From positions 1,488,001-1,552,000 of the forward strand of contig RCSZ01000002.1 in assembly GCA_014898425.1 (NCBI GenBank): a stretch of 64,000 nt of DNA. The letters are read 5' to 3'. The stretch's first letter is position 1. Every line of letters begins with the position of its first letter. A program made the translations under genes and the position numbers. Below are positions 24,450 through 36,794 of the stretch, in pieces. The DNA is from Botryotinia globosa. Lineage: Eukaryota; Ascomycota; Leotiomycetes; Helotiales; Sclerotiniaceae. The notes below the pieces were generated by a model, which searched no databases, was not told the origin of the DNA, and saw only the letters and a program-made list of their open reading frames with translations.

Positions 24450-27231
24450 GCAGTAGGTAATGAGCATATATACTTTAACATGTAAAGAGTTGATTGGAAC
24501 ATGTGGTGGATACCATCATGCAGAGCTCGAAAGCAAGAAGCGGAAATGAAAACCATGTAATGAGCAACGAAGTCAACGATAATGACCATTTTCAAACTTG
24601 ACACGCTTTTGGTGATGTCTACATGGCTGCATGGCATGCGAGTGAAATGGTAAGGGTTCTCAAGCACAAAGGCCTCGTTCCCAAGCGGTTAACTCCTGAA
24701 TGACGTTGTCGAAAGTATCGATTCACAATGTTTACCTAATCTTGAAAAGTAGAAGCACAAAACGCGTAAGACGGACTGCTCCCATCTGTGATGATGAGTG
24801 CAGAGTACACGGCGCTTAGATCATGTGCCCACACAAGTACAGGCTTAAGAACATTGCCGAAATACTAATGACGGTTTGGCGTAGATCCTTGTAGTACATA
24901 CCCAAAGAGCTACGGAGTATAAGGAACAAGTAATTGCCGATCTGGGGATGAAAGATTGATGTTGCATTAGATCGATGTGGTTGATGCGACTGGATGAATT
25001 GAGTTCTGGTAGTGGGGTTAATTGTCTGTACATGAGTTGTACAATCCGAGGTGAGAACCCGAGAGTTTGGTTGTAGCACCGTGGCATGAAAAAGGTTTGC
25101 GAGGGGAAGTATGTGGTTTCATAGAACGGACAGAGGCCCCAGGATAGCAATGCGGTTCGGGTGTACTGAGTCTTACGGGGGGCGAAAGACTTGGCTTCAG
25201 TGTCACCTCACATTGAGAAAATAAGCGCCATTGGAGCACGAAGTATGCTTGACGGACGAGGATCAATTGAATCGGATGAGTGGAATAATCTGACGATATT
25301 AATGACTCACGACCCCGGGCACGTAGGTTGATACTTAGAACAGTTGCGTGGCTTGTATTCGTTCCATGATACTAATAATAAAGTAAATTTCAACTTGATA
25401 CGAATCCTGAACTGTTTTGCTGTTGTGACTATGTCCTATGGGGTCGAAAAAGGTATTACTGGATTGTTTTGCAGCGGGAATGGGAACGGATAGATCGATC
25501 ACGAGAGGCGCAATAGATTGATTCCAACATGCGACAGGTAAGTAAGCTGAGCTGGACTGGGCTGATGAGGAATAAAGTTCAAAGCGAGGTGAAATTGGGG
25601 GCCAATGTAACCCTTTCCCTGTCGCCCTCCCTTCTACAGTACAGTACTACTGATTCATCTTATCTTATCCACAACACCAACAATTAGACAATACTTCAAC
25701 CGGCCCGCACCGGAAACTAATCTCGAGCCAATTAAGAGCAATAAAGTTTGAAGAACAGGTAGAAGCGAAATAAGCGAATATTGGGCAACAAGAAGATTGA
25801 TTGGATCAAATTGAATTACGTAGATCATATGGATCATACCAAGGTAGGTATATTGTAAATGTCGATATTGGGAGAAAAAAGGGTCTGGAGTTCTTTCTCC
25901 CCGAGCTGAATTATTGAATATGTGATAACATTCCAAGAGGGTAGGTGGCGATGAGAGCATCGAATCGATTACTCTTCTCAAACACCGGCGGTTGGAAAAG
26001 TGGAAGCAAATGACATACAGCAAGCCACTTTCAAGTGTATCACCAAATGTTGGCGTTTCGAAGATCTGACCAAACATAGGTAGGTACAGAGTAGGTAGGT
26101 AGGAAGGTAGACACAGTACTTGCTTGCTACAACAATCCATCAATCCATCAATCCATCAATCTATCAATCCATCAATCCATCAATAAATGCACAGCCATGC
26201 TTCAATTCGGGATCTCGGACCCCAAGAGAGGTACAGTATTGTCAAATTCAACCGTCTTTTTACCGTTAGCTATGCCTTTCTCTCAAGAAAAAGGAAAGCA
26301 AACAGAAGATCCAAATCACCCAAGTCATCCAATGGATTCCATGATCACAGCAATCCATGGATAGATAGGTCAACGGCCATCTGCACATTCCGCCACAGAT
26401 TGAGTAACGTCAGGAACATCAGGAATGGATACGACAAATACTGATTTGATCAAACAAGGAAAGAACTCCCCAGTCAAATTCTTTGGACCCCAGCTTTTTC
26501 TTATCCGCATACGACCAATCATCAAATGTGACGACTTGATTGAGTGATGGGAAAGAAGGGAAATGATGAAAAAATGTCGAAGCTCTCCAATCATGATGAT
26601 AAGATGAAGATATACCCATGTTCATACACATGGTCATTGGTCAGTAACCATGTCTGCATGGGTGCCTTGTACCTTACCTTGGCTTTCTACGAAGCATTCA
26701 ACCGCCAGACTCTTATGTGATCGATGCACCGGACCGGCAAGGAAGTGGAAGTAGATGTGATGCTGTTGCTGTTGCTGTTGCGGAGAACCTTTCTCAATTA
26801 GTAGAAGCACAACTGCATTTCTCATCACACACATAATCCACTACCACCTCAGTTTTTCAAGTCATACAAGAATGTCAAATTCCCGCACCACGAACTGATT
26901 CATGAAGTCTATGAGTCGGTTGCATGTTGTGGGACGAATACTTCCTTTTTCAATATCTTTATGACAGTTCGATAGAGGATCAATCAACCTTCAATACCTG
27001 CCTCCTATATCATAGTAATATTTGGATGAGATAGATCTTGCTGGTCGAGATCGAATATCAGACTATTATTTATTATTACTCCACCTTACGATACACAAGA
27101 AAGATCCTTGATGAGATAGAAAACGATAAGGGATTGATTCGAATGACGAGGGTTCAATAATTTATACACCACCTGCCACGAATTCCTCTTTCCCGTTACT
27201 CCCCAATATATAATAATAACATATCTGCAAC
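24450..27231. other. Intergenic; nothing recognised apart from short repeats
   Basis: The longest open frame (25655-26143, minus) has no domain, is rich in Leu and Tyr and has no splice partner. A TATA-like AATATATAATAATAAC lies just upstream of the start codon at 27232. The rest has no visible gene. Confidence 0.5.
26133..26184. repeat. (AATCCATC)n octamer repeat
   Basis: About six copies of AATCCATC with one AATCTATC variant. Confidence 0.9.
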
Positions 27232-28677
27232 ATGCGGTCTTCGATATTGGCTCGGAGCCTCTTCCTCATCACATCCCTCGCACAATTCACGAGTGCATTG
27301 AAAGCTCTACCGGATTCACCATGTGCATCGAAATGCGGCAATGTTTTAGGAGGAACCTCAGGAGAGAATGATATCGTGTGTCAGATTACGGACTATACAA
27401 GCTTGATTGGAACAACATACTCGGGTTGTGTGGGATGTCAATTGACGAGTACTTTTGTTGATCCTTCAACGAATGAGACGGATTTGGAATGGGGTTTATG
27501 TTCGTTGTTCTTTCCTCGAATGTATGTGTTGAAGTATGACTGACATAGCTACATAGATAATTTGAGATATGCAATGAGTTGGTGTCTCTTCGGCTTCCCA
27601 AATAATACAGATGTAGAAAACACGCCATGTATAACGTCTCTATCGTGTGCTCCAATGAAGAATGCCATCGAATACGGAAATTTAACGACAGATGCCCAAT
27701 CTGAATATGGCTATTGTTCAGACATCGCTACGAATCAAATCGCCGAATGTCAGAATTGTCTCGAGATCTCCAAAGCGACATATCTGAACAATTTTTACAC
27801 TCTCCTCTATGGAGCCTGTGATCAACAACCCGCACCAGGCTCAACATTATCCTTCCAAGGTTCGCCCTTTTCCACAACTCAACTCAATATGACATCTCCC
27901 ACTCCCACCGCCGTACCCGGTCAAACCTATTCCGGCCTCTCTCTCAATGCACGAATCGGAGTCGCAGTAGGAATAATTGTCTTCGCCCTCTTCATTACCG
28001 GTTTCTGCATCGTATTCAATGGCCGCCGTCGCCGCCGTCGCATTCTTCGTCAACATCAACTCGATACCGGCTATGCAGCTTGGAAAAATGCACACGACGT
28101 CGATGGACTGGGCGGCCATATTCCTGTAAACGAAGTAGATAGTGCAGTCTCTAATATGACATCCGGATCAGGAGGATTCTTTGATAGTCCTAATTCCCAA
28201 AAGCCTCTACAGCCGAATTATTGGGGTCAACAACAACCTCACGGGGGAAATTTCAATGGGCCGTCTGTCATGACGCCAATTGAAGACAGTCCCATAACTC
28301 CCATGGCTGAGAAGGTGTATCTGTCTCCTTATTCCTCACCATATAGTAGTCCGGCCACAGCATCTACAGATGCAAATATGAGGAGCCCGAATATTGATCA
28401 GTGGCCTATGGATCGAAAGGGAAGTTTCGGCCAGAGCAGTTTCGGTCAAGGAGGAGGCAGTATGGCCGAAAAACTTAAGGCTCGAGAGAGGGAAAGAGCA
28501 AGGAGGAAGAAAGAAGAGGAAGTGATGAATGAGCGCAATCAAATCGAGTTGCAGAATATGCAACATTTCCAGCACCAAAACGTGGCTCCAGTTTTGGGGC
28601 ATCCAGGATATGGAAGGGACAGAGAGGGGGCGAGAGGATTAAATAGTGAGGATGCGAGGAGAGGTGATGCGCTTTAA
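27232..28677 (+). CDS. Cys-rich single-pass membrane protein, paralogue 2 (unknown function)
   Basis: Two exons, 27232-27493 and 27557-28677, joined by a 63-nt phase-1 intron (GTTTAT...CATAG), give 460 residues. Residues 1-22 form a signal peptide. The ectodomain has many cysteines (CVGC, CQNC, SPCASKC) and N-glycosylation sequons, and shares NLRYAMSWCLFGF with paralogue 1 at 16135-17823. The membrane segment (IGVAVGIIVFALFITGFCIV, about residues 230-250) is followed by a stop-transfer of six arginines. The cytosolic tail is Pro/Ser/Gly-rich and ends in a charged helix (about 395-425, KARERERARRKKEEE). Intron 1 occupies the same site and phase as in paralogue 1, whereas the second intron of paralogue 1 is absent here. 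The two genes point away from each other across 9.4 kb. Function is unknown; a surface or wall-sensing role is only a guess. Confidence 0.88.
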
Positions 28678-30640
28678 TGTTCACTAGAACCTAAGGACTT
28701 GAGAGGGGGTGCCGTTGTTCGTTTATTTTGAGTGTGGATTTTTTTTGTATATCATTTTTGTGTTTGATTTTTTGATGATACCATTTTGCGATGGAGGGAA
28801 GAGGTAGAACCGATTAGTTCGTCCTAGGAGGAATCGATGGACGGATAAATGAATGAACGAATTGCTAATACAGACTGTTAAGTCATTTGGAAGGCACAAG
28901 ACGAGGAAATAAATACCGCTCCAGCAAAAGTGAATTGGGAGAAAAGGAGACTCTTTTGAGATTGTCAAGGAAGAAGATATACAGGTGTTGTGTACATCAC
29001 CACAATCCGTTAATCCACTTTGTACCATGAATCAAAATAGTAACATCCTGCCCGTGAATTTAAATCTCCATGCTTCTCTCCACTGTTCTGCAATGATCAT
29101 CTTGATAAATGTTACTTGATAGCCAATGGTTTGATATTCATAATTGAGCATCCATACACATATTGCATTTATCTGTACTTTAAATTCTATTTTTATGTTG
29201 CTGAAGATTAGATTTAGGGGAGGGGGGAGTAGGGGAGGGGGGAGTAGGGGAGTAGGGGAGTTCTGATTTGTATATTGTAACTCGTTAGCGCTGGGAGGAA
29301 TTGAGTAGAGGAGTGAATAATAACAAGAACAGAGTAGGAAGGAAGTAAAGAGATTAAATAGAGCAAATCCACATGAGACAAAAATTCATTTAGTACCCAG
29401 GTATTCAAGTATCTAAATCCCAACTCTGAAAATTCAAACCTTTTCAATATTAATACAACCCTAGACCTAATCCTAACAACATCCATATCTCCTCCTCTCA
29501 GATACATCCATCATCATACAACCACACCACTGAGCCACCAATAAAGCTCGGTAGGTTCAGATTCATTTTACTCGCATCACTTCAACTACTCCCTACTTCT
29601 CAATACACCTACCTACCTATTCAACCTACCCACCCACCCAAACAAATAAATAAATCCCTTTCGAAATCTTCTCTTTCACATTCTCCGTCAATATTCATAT
29701 ATGTGTATATTTATATTTATATTCACTACCAAAAATATTAACATTAATATTGATATGCATATACATACATCCATACGACATCAAGAGAAGTGGTTATATG
29801 CTATCCAACTTGAAGATTCAACATCATTCTAATTGATAAAATAACTAGGATACGCCGCAGGTACTTATAGAACTATGTATATACACAATCAGCACGGATG
29901 CTCAAATAGAAATTCCCATCTCGATTCTCGCTAGCTAGCCAACAACCCCCTTTTCATTCTTATTAGAAGCCCAAATAAATCTTACTACACAACACAAAAT
30001 AACCATACAACGGAAAAAATGAGCATTCCGATTCCCAAGAAAATCCACCTCACTATCCAGTCATAGTGCTCAAATCACATCGACGCATCACAATAATTAC
30101 AAACAGATAATTTTGAAATTCTTCTCATTTTTAATCTCACAATTTCCATTTCATCACAGAGAGTGTACTTGAGTACTCACCTTCACTGATGTCTCCCGAT
30201 CTTCTGTTGTCTACTACATCCATAATGTCAAACAAATTCAACCTCTCCAAATCCTTTAAACCAATACCGTGTCTCTAACTCTTACTCTTCCTCTAAATAT
30301 GTAACGATATAGCCCATCCTCTATCGGTCCATTGAATTTCAAACTGAAATCCACGTGTGTAGATGGGAGTTTTCAGGCCGAGTTTAGTTCACTTCCACGT
30401 CGAGTTTTAAATTCAGACATTCCCCACTCGTCAGAGACTCCCAATTCAAATCCCGTGCCATACACCCATCCAATTCTATGTTTCCCATATCCATGCGCCA
30501 ATGAACACCATTCTAACGTATTCCCGATGTCCTAATGATAACCAATAAAATGAAAAATAAGACAAAGAAAAAATCAAGGAACGTGGTATCGGAGGATAGG
30601 TAGACGACAAAATAATCAAAGAAAACTATGGTGATACCAC
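28678..30640. other. Intergenic; simple repeats only
   Basis: It holds a G-rich GGGGGAGTAG-type tandem tract at about 29217-29260 and C-rich CTACCTACC tracts near 29610. No credible coding sequence is seen. Convergent 3' regions of the flanking genes occupy both ends. Confidence 0.55.
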
Positions 30641-33053
30641 CTAGACAGCCCCTAGATCCTTTAAAGCTCCTGCTAATCTTCTATAATCTCTCAATAACTC
30701 CATCACCTCGCTAATTTTGAGATCCCCTGGATTTTGAACTTCCATGAATCGTTTGTTCGGTGGCGCGATTTTGGGTGTCTCTTTGGGTGATAGAGACGTT
30801 GTTAAATCAGGGAATGTCTATCAAAGTCAGTAAGTATGGATTATACAGGGCACATGATACATACAGTGGTCAACTCAGCAGTCCCTCCATCCGGCACGGT
30901 TGATCTAGTCGGGGTGGGCGTCGTTGGAGTTGTTACCCTTCCAAAACCACGCATCATACCCATCCCAGCAATCCTGTTCATCGGGTTGAGCGAGTTGCCG
31001 AGATTTCGCATTGATTCAACAATGGCAGGATTGCCAACAGGAGCCTGTGGAGAGGGCGTCCCTTTCTCTCCATTTTCTTCTTGAACAAATGCAACTCTTT
31101 TGCTAGAGCTACCACCACTTCGATTACTATCCGCGCTTCTTTCTCTAGTCATTTTTCGACCACCAATGAAGCTGAGAACTCTATCATCAATTCTTTGAGC
31201 CGAATCACTACGGCTGCGTCCCTCAGGCTTCGTTTCTGCACTGGATCCATCTTTATGTTCCTTGACAGTCGGGGTTTGAGGAGTGCTTCCACCACTTACA
31301 GAGCCGTCATCTTCTGGTGGGGGTGTACTGATAAGCTTTCGGGCATCATCCAGCGTTTTTGGTATAGCGATTTCTGAAGCTTGGCCTTTGGAGTCGCGCT
31401 CTTTTAGCTTTCCAAGCAGGAATTTATAGCTACCTTCCAAACTGTTCCCAATACTTTTGAAACCCTGATCAGCGGTATCAAATATTGCATCTCCAGCTGC
31501 CCCGAAAGCCGCCGGTGGCTGGAACAAATCACTAAGCCTTCGGTCCACCGTTTGAATCGTAGGCCGAAGTGTGGACACGGGTGAATTCGTAGGTTTAGAC
31601 ACAGAAGGACTTGGGGTTGCCGAAACAGTTGCTGGAGCTGAGAGACCAGTAGGTGTGATACCAACTGTCAAAGAATCAATTTTATCTGTTTTTGGCGTGC
31701 CGGGTCGACTACTGATTTTGATTGGCCCTGATGGAATTTCGTCTGCCCTCAAACTTGCAAGATCTACAGTCTCAAGGAAAGAAATCGCAGCTTCTAAGTT
31801 TGTTAAGCAATAAGCAGCTTCCCCATCAATCTTCGTTTCGCACCTAAATCGCTGTATAAAGTAAAGGTTGCTTATAACATTCATCCCCTCTGGTCGAGAT
31901 GTTATAAGGGTAAAGATGAGCATAGGCATAATCTCATCCGCCGATGAAGATGGATGAAAGTGTGATAAAGTATCAACAATACCTTTATGGGCCGCCTTTA
32001 AGTGGTTAAGTTTCCCAAGAGGATATCTTTCGTCGTTCATCGCAATCAACTCTCCTCTGGCACCTTCTAGCCACTCTCGAACCTCTAGTTCTCGCTTTTC
32101 AGCCGCATCTGGCTCTTCACTCGATTCTATGCCCAAATCAACTCCTAAATCAACTAACCCTATCCCAACCACTGACAGAGCGGCAGTTTTTGATCGGAGC
32201 TTCTCGTCCTGAGCTTCATCTTGTGAACTCCTATGTCGCCATATCCTGTCATATATGCCTTCACAAACTCTCCTCTCCATTGCTTCTTCTAATGCAACAC
32301 GTTTATGTTCAAGCGCTTTCCTAGCACGTTTCCGCTCGTTAATTTCCTCGCTAGTTAACATCTGTTGTTCTGATGAATTTCTTTCTATTTCTTTGGGACG
32401 TTCCTTGTTCATGGAAGTAGCTTTCGCTCTGATCTTGCTCGCCGTTACCGATAATGATGAGGCTGGCGGCGCTGGAGAGCTTGCGCGATGTTGTCGGGAG
32501 GATAATGCGGAGATGTGAGTGTTGATGTGATTGGCAGCAACGGCATAGAAGTCTTGGAAAAGTCCCGATAATTTGTCGACTGAAGGAGGGGTAGGATGAA
32601 TCTTTGCAGATAGAGAATCAATGAAACTACAGCGAATGTTAATCGAGCGTGTTGGCTGCTTCATAATAAAGATTCAACTGACCTATCTGCTAAGCTCACA
32701 AGCTCAATAGGAAGTTCATCGAAGTCCACGGGTAACTTTCCAGACGCCTCAGTTGTTTCCCCGTCCTCTCCTTCATCCTCCGAGGTCTTCTCAAAAATAT
32801 TTGATTGTGTCCCAGGTCGCCTGTTTTCTCCCAACTTTGCCGTGTCCGACATCAGTATCGACGGGACAGTGCCGTTCTGTATGGTGTTTGCTCGGAGCGG
32901 ACGGGATAGACGATCTGGACTAGAAGGTGGTTCTTGATTTGAAAAGGACTTAGAAAGCTGCAATGGACGAGGCCGTTGGCTGTCACTCTTTTTCCCTGGA
33001 GGCGACATGAAATCTGGTAGAGTTAAATGCATCTTGTCAGTAAATGACTGCAT
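30641..33053 (-). CDS. VPS9-domain protein, probable Rab5-type guanine nucleotide exchange factor
   Basis: Three exons on the minus strand, 33053-32683, 32626-30865 and 30817-30641, give 769 residues. The introns are 56 nt (GTCAGT...GATTAAC...TAG) and 47 nt (GTATGT...CTGAC...TAG). The N-terminal third is disordered and Ser/Pro-rich, followed by a charged helical region (SEEINERKRARKALEHKRV). The VPS9 core lies at about residues 270-430: PLGKLNHLKAAHKGIV, ADEIMPMLIFTLI, SNLYFIQRFR, and GEAAYCLTNLEAAISFLE. These match the family in order, including the Asp and Tyr-Leu-Thr-Asn positions that contact Rab GTPases. The remainder is low complexity and ends with a short helix (ISEVMELLRDYRRL) on the last exon. 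I see no CUE ubiquitin-binding domain. The expected role is activation of endosomal Rab5/Vps21-like GTPases in vacuolar sorting. The start is uncertain; Met8 is an alternative. Confidence 0.87.
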
Positions 33054-33944
33054 TTTGAAGGTAATGAGCGAAAATCGAGAAAATAAACAATTAATACCTA
33101 TTTATGAAGTGATGAACTATAGTCGCATGAATACGATGACGCCTGAAACCCTACTTTGCTCGAGCAACAACCGGGGATCGCTGTGTAAAAGAGTGTGGGA
33201 AAATTGAAGAGTCCGATTAATGTAAAAGCAAGAGAATCAAGTTACATTTCACAAGCATAAGTTGATTTTGATGGACCGAACAATAGGTAGAAGACACTCA
33301 AATGAAAGGCAATAGAAGATAGCAGTACTCGATGTAGTCTGAGTATCTAGTCGAAGTAGTTTCCGTGATTAGCTTGAACTCGTAGCCACCTTGTTCGTAG
33401 ACGCCAGCTTTTGCCAGTTGGTCTTCGACTTTTGATGTATTGGATGTGCAGGTGGTTTTGTATTCCGGCCGGCGTATCTTTTGGTAAATTGAGAGAGGTA
33501 TGACGAAGGGGTCGGCTTTCCTAATCGATCCAGATTGACTTAGTTACAAGCCTCAATTTGCGCGTATAGCTGAGTATGATCAACGGTACATTTGATAATA
33601 TGGATGGATCTCCTTCTTCTGCCAGGTACGGCAATCTTTCCCAACATCATCCAAACAAAACCTAGATGGTTGTCTCGAGGCTGTGAAATATAAGAGATGC
33701 ACAAGGATTAGCCAGAGAACCAATAGGATTTCTTTGTTTCAATCTCCTGCACAGCTGGAGAGTATAATCCTCCGCCTTAATGCTTGTTTGTGTGCTTGTG
33801 ACGCCTCTTTGACATTTCACGTATCATCCATCATCTCTCATCTCAATACTCGAGTATGCTCAACAAAACATACCTACTACATTGTTAAATCATATACAAG
33901 AAAGTATCAAAGTAGATACATTTCTTTTGTTTTCCTCATTCATA
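33054..33944. promoter_or_regulatory. Divergent promoter region, VPS9 gene / Atg15 gene
   Basis: An 891-bp gap between two start codons facing away from each other. It must carry both promoters. No individual box can be assigned with confidence. The short frames inside have no support. Confidence 0.5.
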
Positions 33945-36011
33945 ATGAGGTATAAATCATCTACATCTTGTTCTTCTGCTGGCAGGGTTACAGCTCAATT
34001 ACTGCTATCTTTCCTGGCCTTATCGACACCGATAAGTGCATCGGACTCAACTCATCAACAACAACAACAACAGCAGCAGCAACCGATATTGCCCATATTA
34101 CCACCTTTGATTCCAGAATCGGGTCCTGCACAGGATTCTGCTGGAAATCATGTATTTGTAAATATATCCTTTCACCGCCACATTTTAAATAATGCTAATA
34201 GTAAATAACAGTCCCTTCGCCACGTCTTCCATCATGGAACGTACGAATACCCTCAACTACACAAACAACTCGATATTCTGGATACCAAGTCAAAGTCAAC
34301 AGTATGGCTGGAATCCGAGGATGGAAAGGGGCCATTACAAGAGGTGACAAGGCCATTGGTTATGAAGAAGAGCCCAGTGAAGATAGAACGATTGAAAGAC
34401 AGGAGACCTTCAGTGGTTGACCCAATGGTAGCGGCATCAAGAGAGAGTGGAGATGTATGGGCATTGTCACCGTCGGCTTGGACTGTTGACGAAATTCCTG
34501 GACCGGATATTACAGACAAGGATACGATCATAACACTGGCACAGATGGCAGCGAACGCCTATGTGGACAAACCAGAAACAGGGGACTGGAAGGACGTCAA
34601 TGGAGGCTTCAATAGAACCGATGACTATGGATTCGGCTGGGATGCCGACGGGCTACGAGGTTATATCTATATGGATGAGTCAAACTCAACAATTGTCATA
34701 GGATTAAAAGGAACGAGTCTTGCGGTGTACGATGGAGATGGGACAACTACAAACGATAAGGAGAACGACAATTTGTTCTTCAGTTGTTGTTGTGGCCAAC
34801 AAGGTGCTTCTTTCTACCGACAAGTCTGCGACTGTGCTACTGGAACTTACACTTGCAATGTATCGTGCCTCAAGAAAAGCTTAAGGTCTGAAAATCGATA
34901 CTACACCGCGGCTCGACACCTCTACTCCAATGTCACAGCTCTTTATCCTAATGCAAACGTGTGGATGTCAGGCCACTCTCTTGGTGGATCAGTCAGTTCT
35001 ATGTTAGGGTTGACATATGGTATTCCTGTTGTTACATTCGAGGCCGTTCCAGACGCTCTACCCGTAAGTCGTTTAGGTTTACCAGCGCCACCAGGTCACA
35101 ATCCAAGTACACCGCAGAAGCGTGAGTTTACTGGAGCTTACCATTTCGGACATACTGCCGACCCGATCTATTTGGGAACGTGCAATGGAGCTACCGCTTC
35201 TTGTTCATACGCTGGATACGCATTAGAAAGCTCATGCCATAGCGGCATGGAGTGCGTTTATGACGTTGTGGCCGATCACGGGTGGGGAGTACATATCTGG
35301 TCGCACAAGATCATAACTGTTATTGAGCAAATCATCAAAGTCTATGATACGGTACCAGTTTGCAAATTTACACCGGAATGCGTAGACTGTCCACTCTGGA
35401 AAGAGGTAGAAGGCAACAGCAGTAGCACTGCCACGTCAGTGCCATCAACGTCAACCACGAACACTCGGAGTCGTACCTCTACATGTAAAACGCCTGGCTG
35501 GTGGGGCTGCTTAGATGAAGATGCATCTACAACCTCCAAGCCTACGACTAGCGTACCGGTCACTACCACATCAACATCAACCTCAACTTGCAAAACCCCT
35601 GGCTGGTTTGGCTGTAAAGATGAGAAAACTACCACTAAAAGCAGCAGTACTTCAGTGCCACATACACCCACTTCCACCTCTTCTACTACGAGTACCACAG
35701 CAACAACAACTTGTGAACATCCTGGCTGGTTTGGTTGCAAAGATCCTACCTCTACTTCCACATCCGTCTCTGTCTCGAGCACAAAATATTCATCCCATTC
35801 CATAACTTCCGCACCACCTCTCCCCTCGCCCACAACCTCAACCCCATCGACTACAACCCAAACATGCACCTCTAAGAATTGGTTTGGTTTCGTCTGCGTT
35901 GATCCTTCACCTGATGTAAAGCCAACGCCTAGCGCGACACCGAAACATAAGGAAGCCTGTTTGAAGAGAAATTGGTGGTTAAAATGTACAGATTCGAATG
36001 TGGAATTGTAA
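33945..36011 (+). CDS. atg15: Atg15, vacuolar autophagy-related phospholipase/lipase
   Basis: Two exons, 33945-34151 and 34212-36011, with a 60-nt intron (GTATTT...AACAG), give 668 residues. A signal-anchor segment lies near residues 15-33 (VTAQLLLSFLALSTPISA) and is followed by a polyglutamine run. The Atg15 N-terminal signature SLRHVFHHGTYEYPQLH starts right at the splice junction. The class 3 lipase core has the nucleophile elbow GHSLGG with Ser325, Asp386 in HTADPIYLG and His434 in WSHKI; the order and spacing agree with the yeast enzyme. Cysteine pairs surround the core. The C-terminal tail from about residue 480 is Ser/Thr-rich and carries five Cys/Trp modules starting at Cys494, 529, 570, 621 and 652. 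In yeast, Atg15 reaches the vacuole through the multivesicular body pathway and lyses autophagic bodies. The neighbouring divergent VPS9 gene serves the same endosome-vacuole route. Confidence 0.95.
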
Positions 36012-36794
36012 ATGGAGTAATAGAAGATGAGACTAATCATTCGAAACGTGAGGAATTACTGGAAAATCTAAGTCTCCGCTCAATCTTCTTGACCTCAACA
36101 TGCGAACATTCACGAATCCTTCATCTTTTTTCTCATCGGTCAAAAAAGATAGGGGTAGAGTCGCTTGGCAGGGATATAGACAAGAGTGTAATTTAGCGAT
36201 GAGATTCCCGTTGCAGTCATTTTGGATTTAGAAGCACAATATACACACACGCAAACATACAGATACGCAAGCATAGCATCATATCAACAAGGCGTTTTCT
36301 TTCTCTTGGTTTATTGGGGTTTAGTTGGGAATAGGCTGGTTTTTATGGAATAGGATAGGTTAGAATAGGGTAGGATAGGTGCATATAGTTAGTTAATTAC
36401 ATATCATGAATATCATGCTTACAAACATACATCGTTGTAGAGTGGTTACTTTGGCTCTCATTTTGATGCTCATTTTGATGCTCATTTTGATGCTCATTTT
36501 CACGTTCTCATCAGATTGTCCACGATATCTTGATTTAAGATATGTGTAGGTATCATTTTATTCATATCCGTCTCTTCTGCTGTATAACTACAATCATCCT
36601 CAAAGAACGCCGCCCCTTGCTATGCGAAATCAAAGTAGACCTGTATGATTAAGTATCTATTGCTCGATAGATATTCGTTTAATATGCATATATGCGCATT
36701 TTCCATTATCTCTCGCTCCTCTCTTTGCTTCATCTCTCTACTTTCCTTCTCACAGTCTTGTCCCCATTCTGGTCCTCGCCCAGATCAATGTTTC
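36012..36794. other. Intergenic between convergent Atg15 and Paf1 genes
   Basis: 3' regions of both genes. It includes a 12-mer (CTCATTTTGATG) repeated about four times at 36454-36500. No gene seen. Confidence 0.65.

Noticed and set aside
25655..26143. 162-codon minus-strand frame
   Set aside because: Composition is irregular, no domain or signal is seen, and the start and end are not supported.
35342..36040. 232-codon minus-strand frame rich in Val and Glu
   Set aside because: Shadow of the Ser/Thr-rich tail of Atg15 on the opposite strand.
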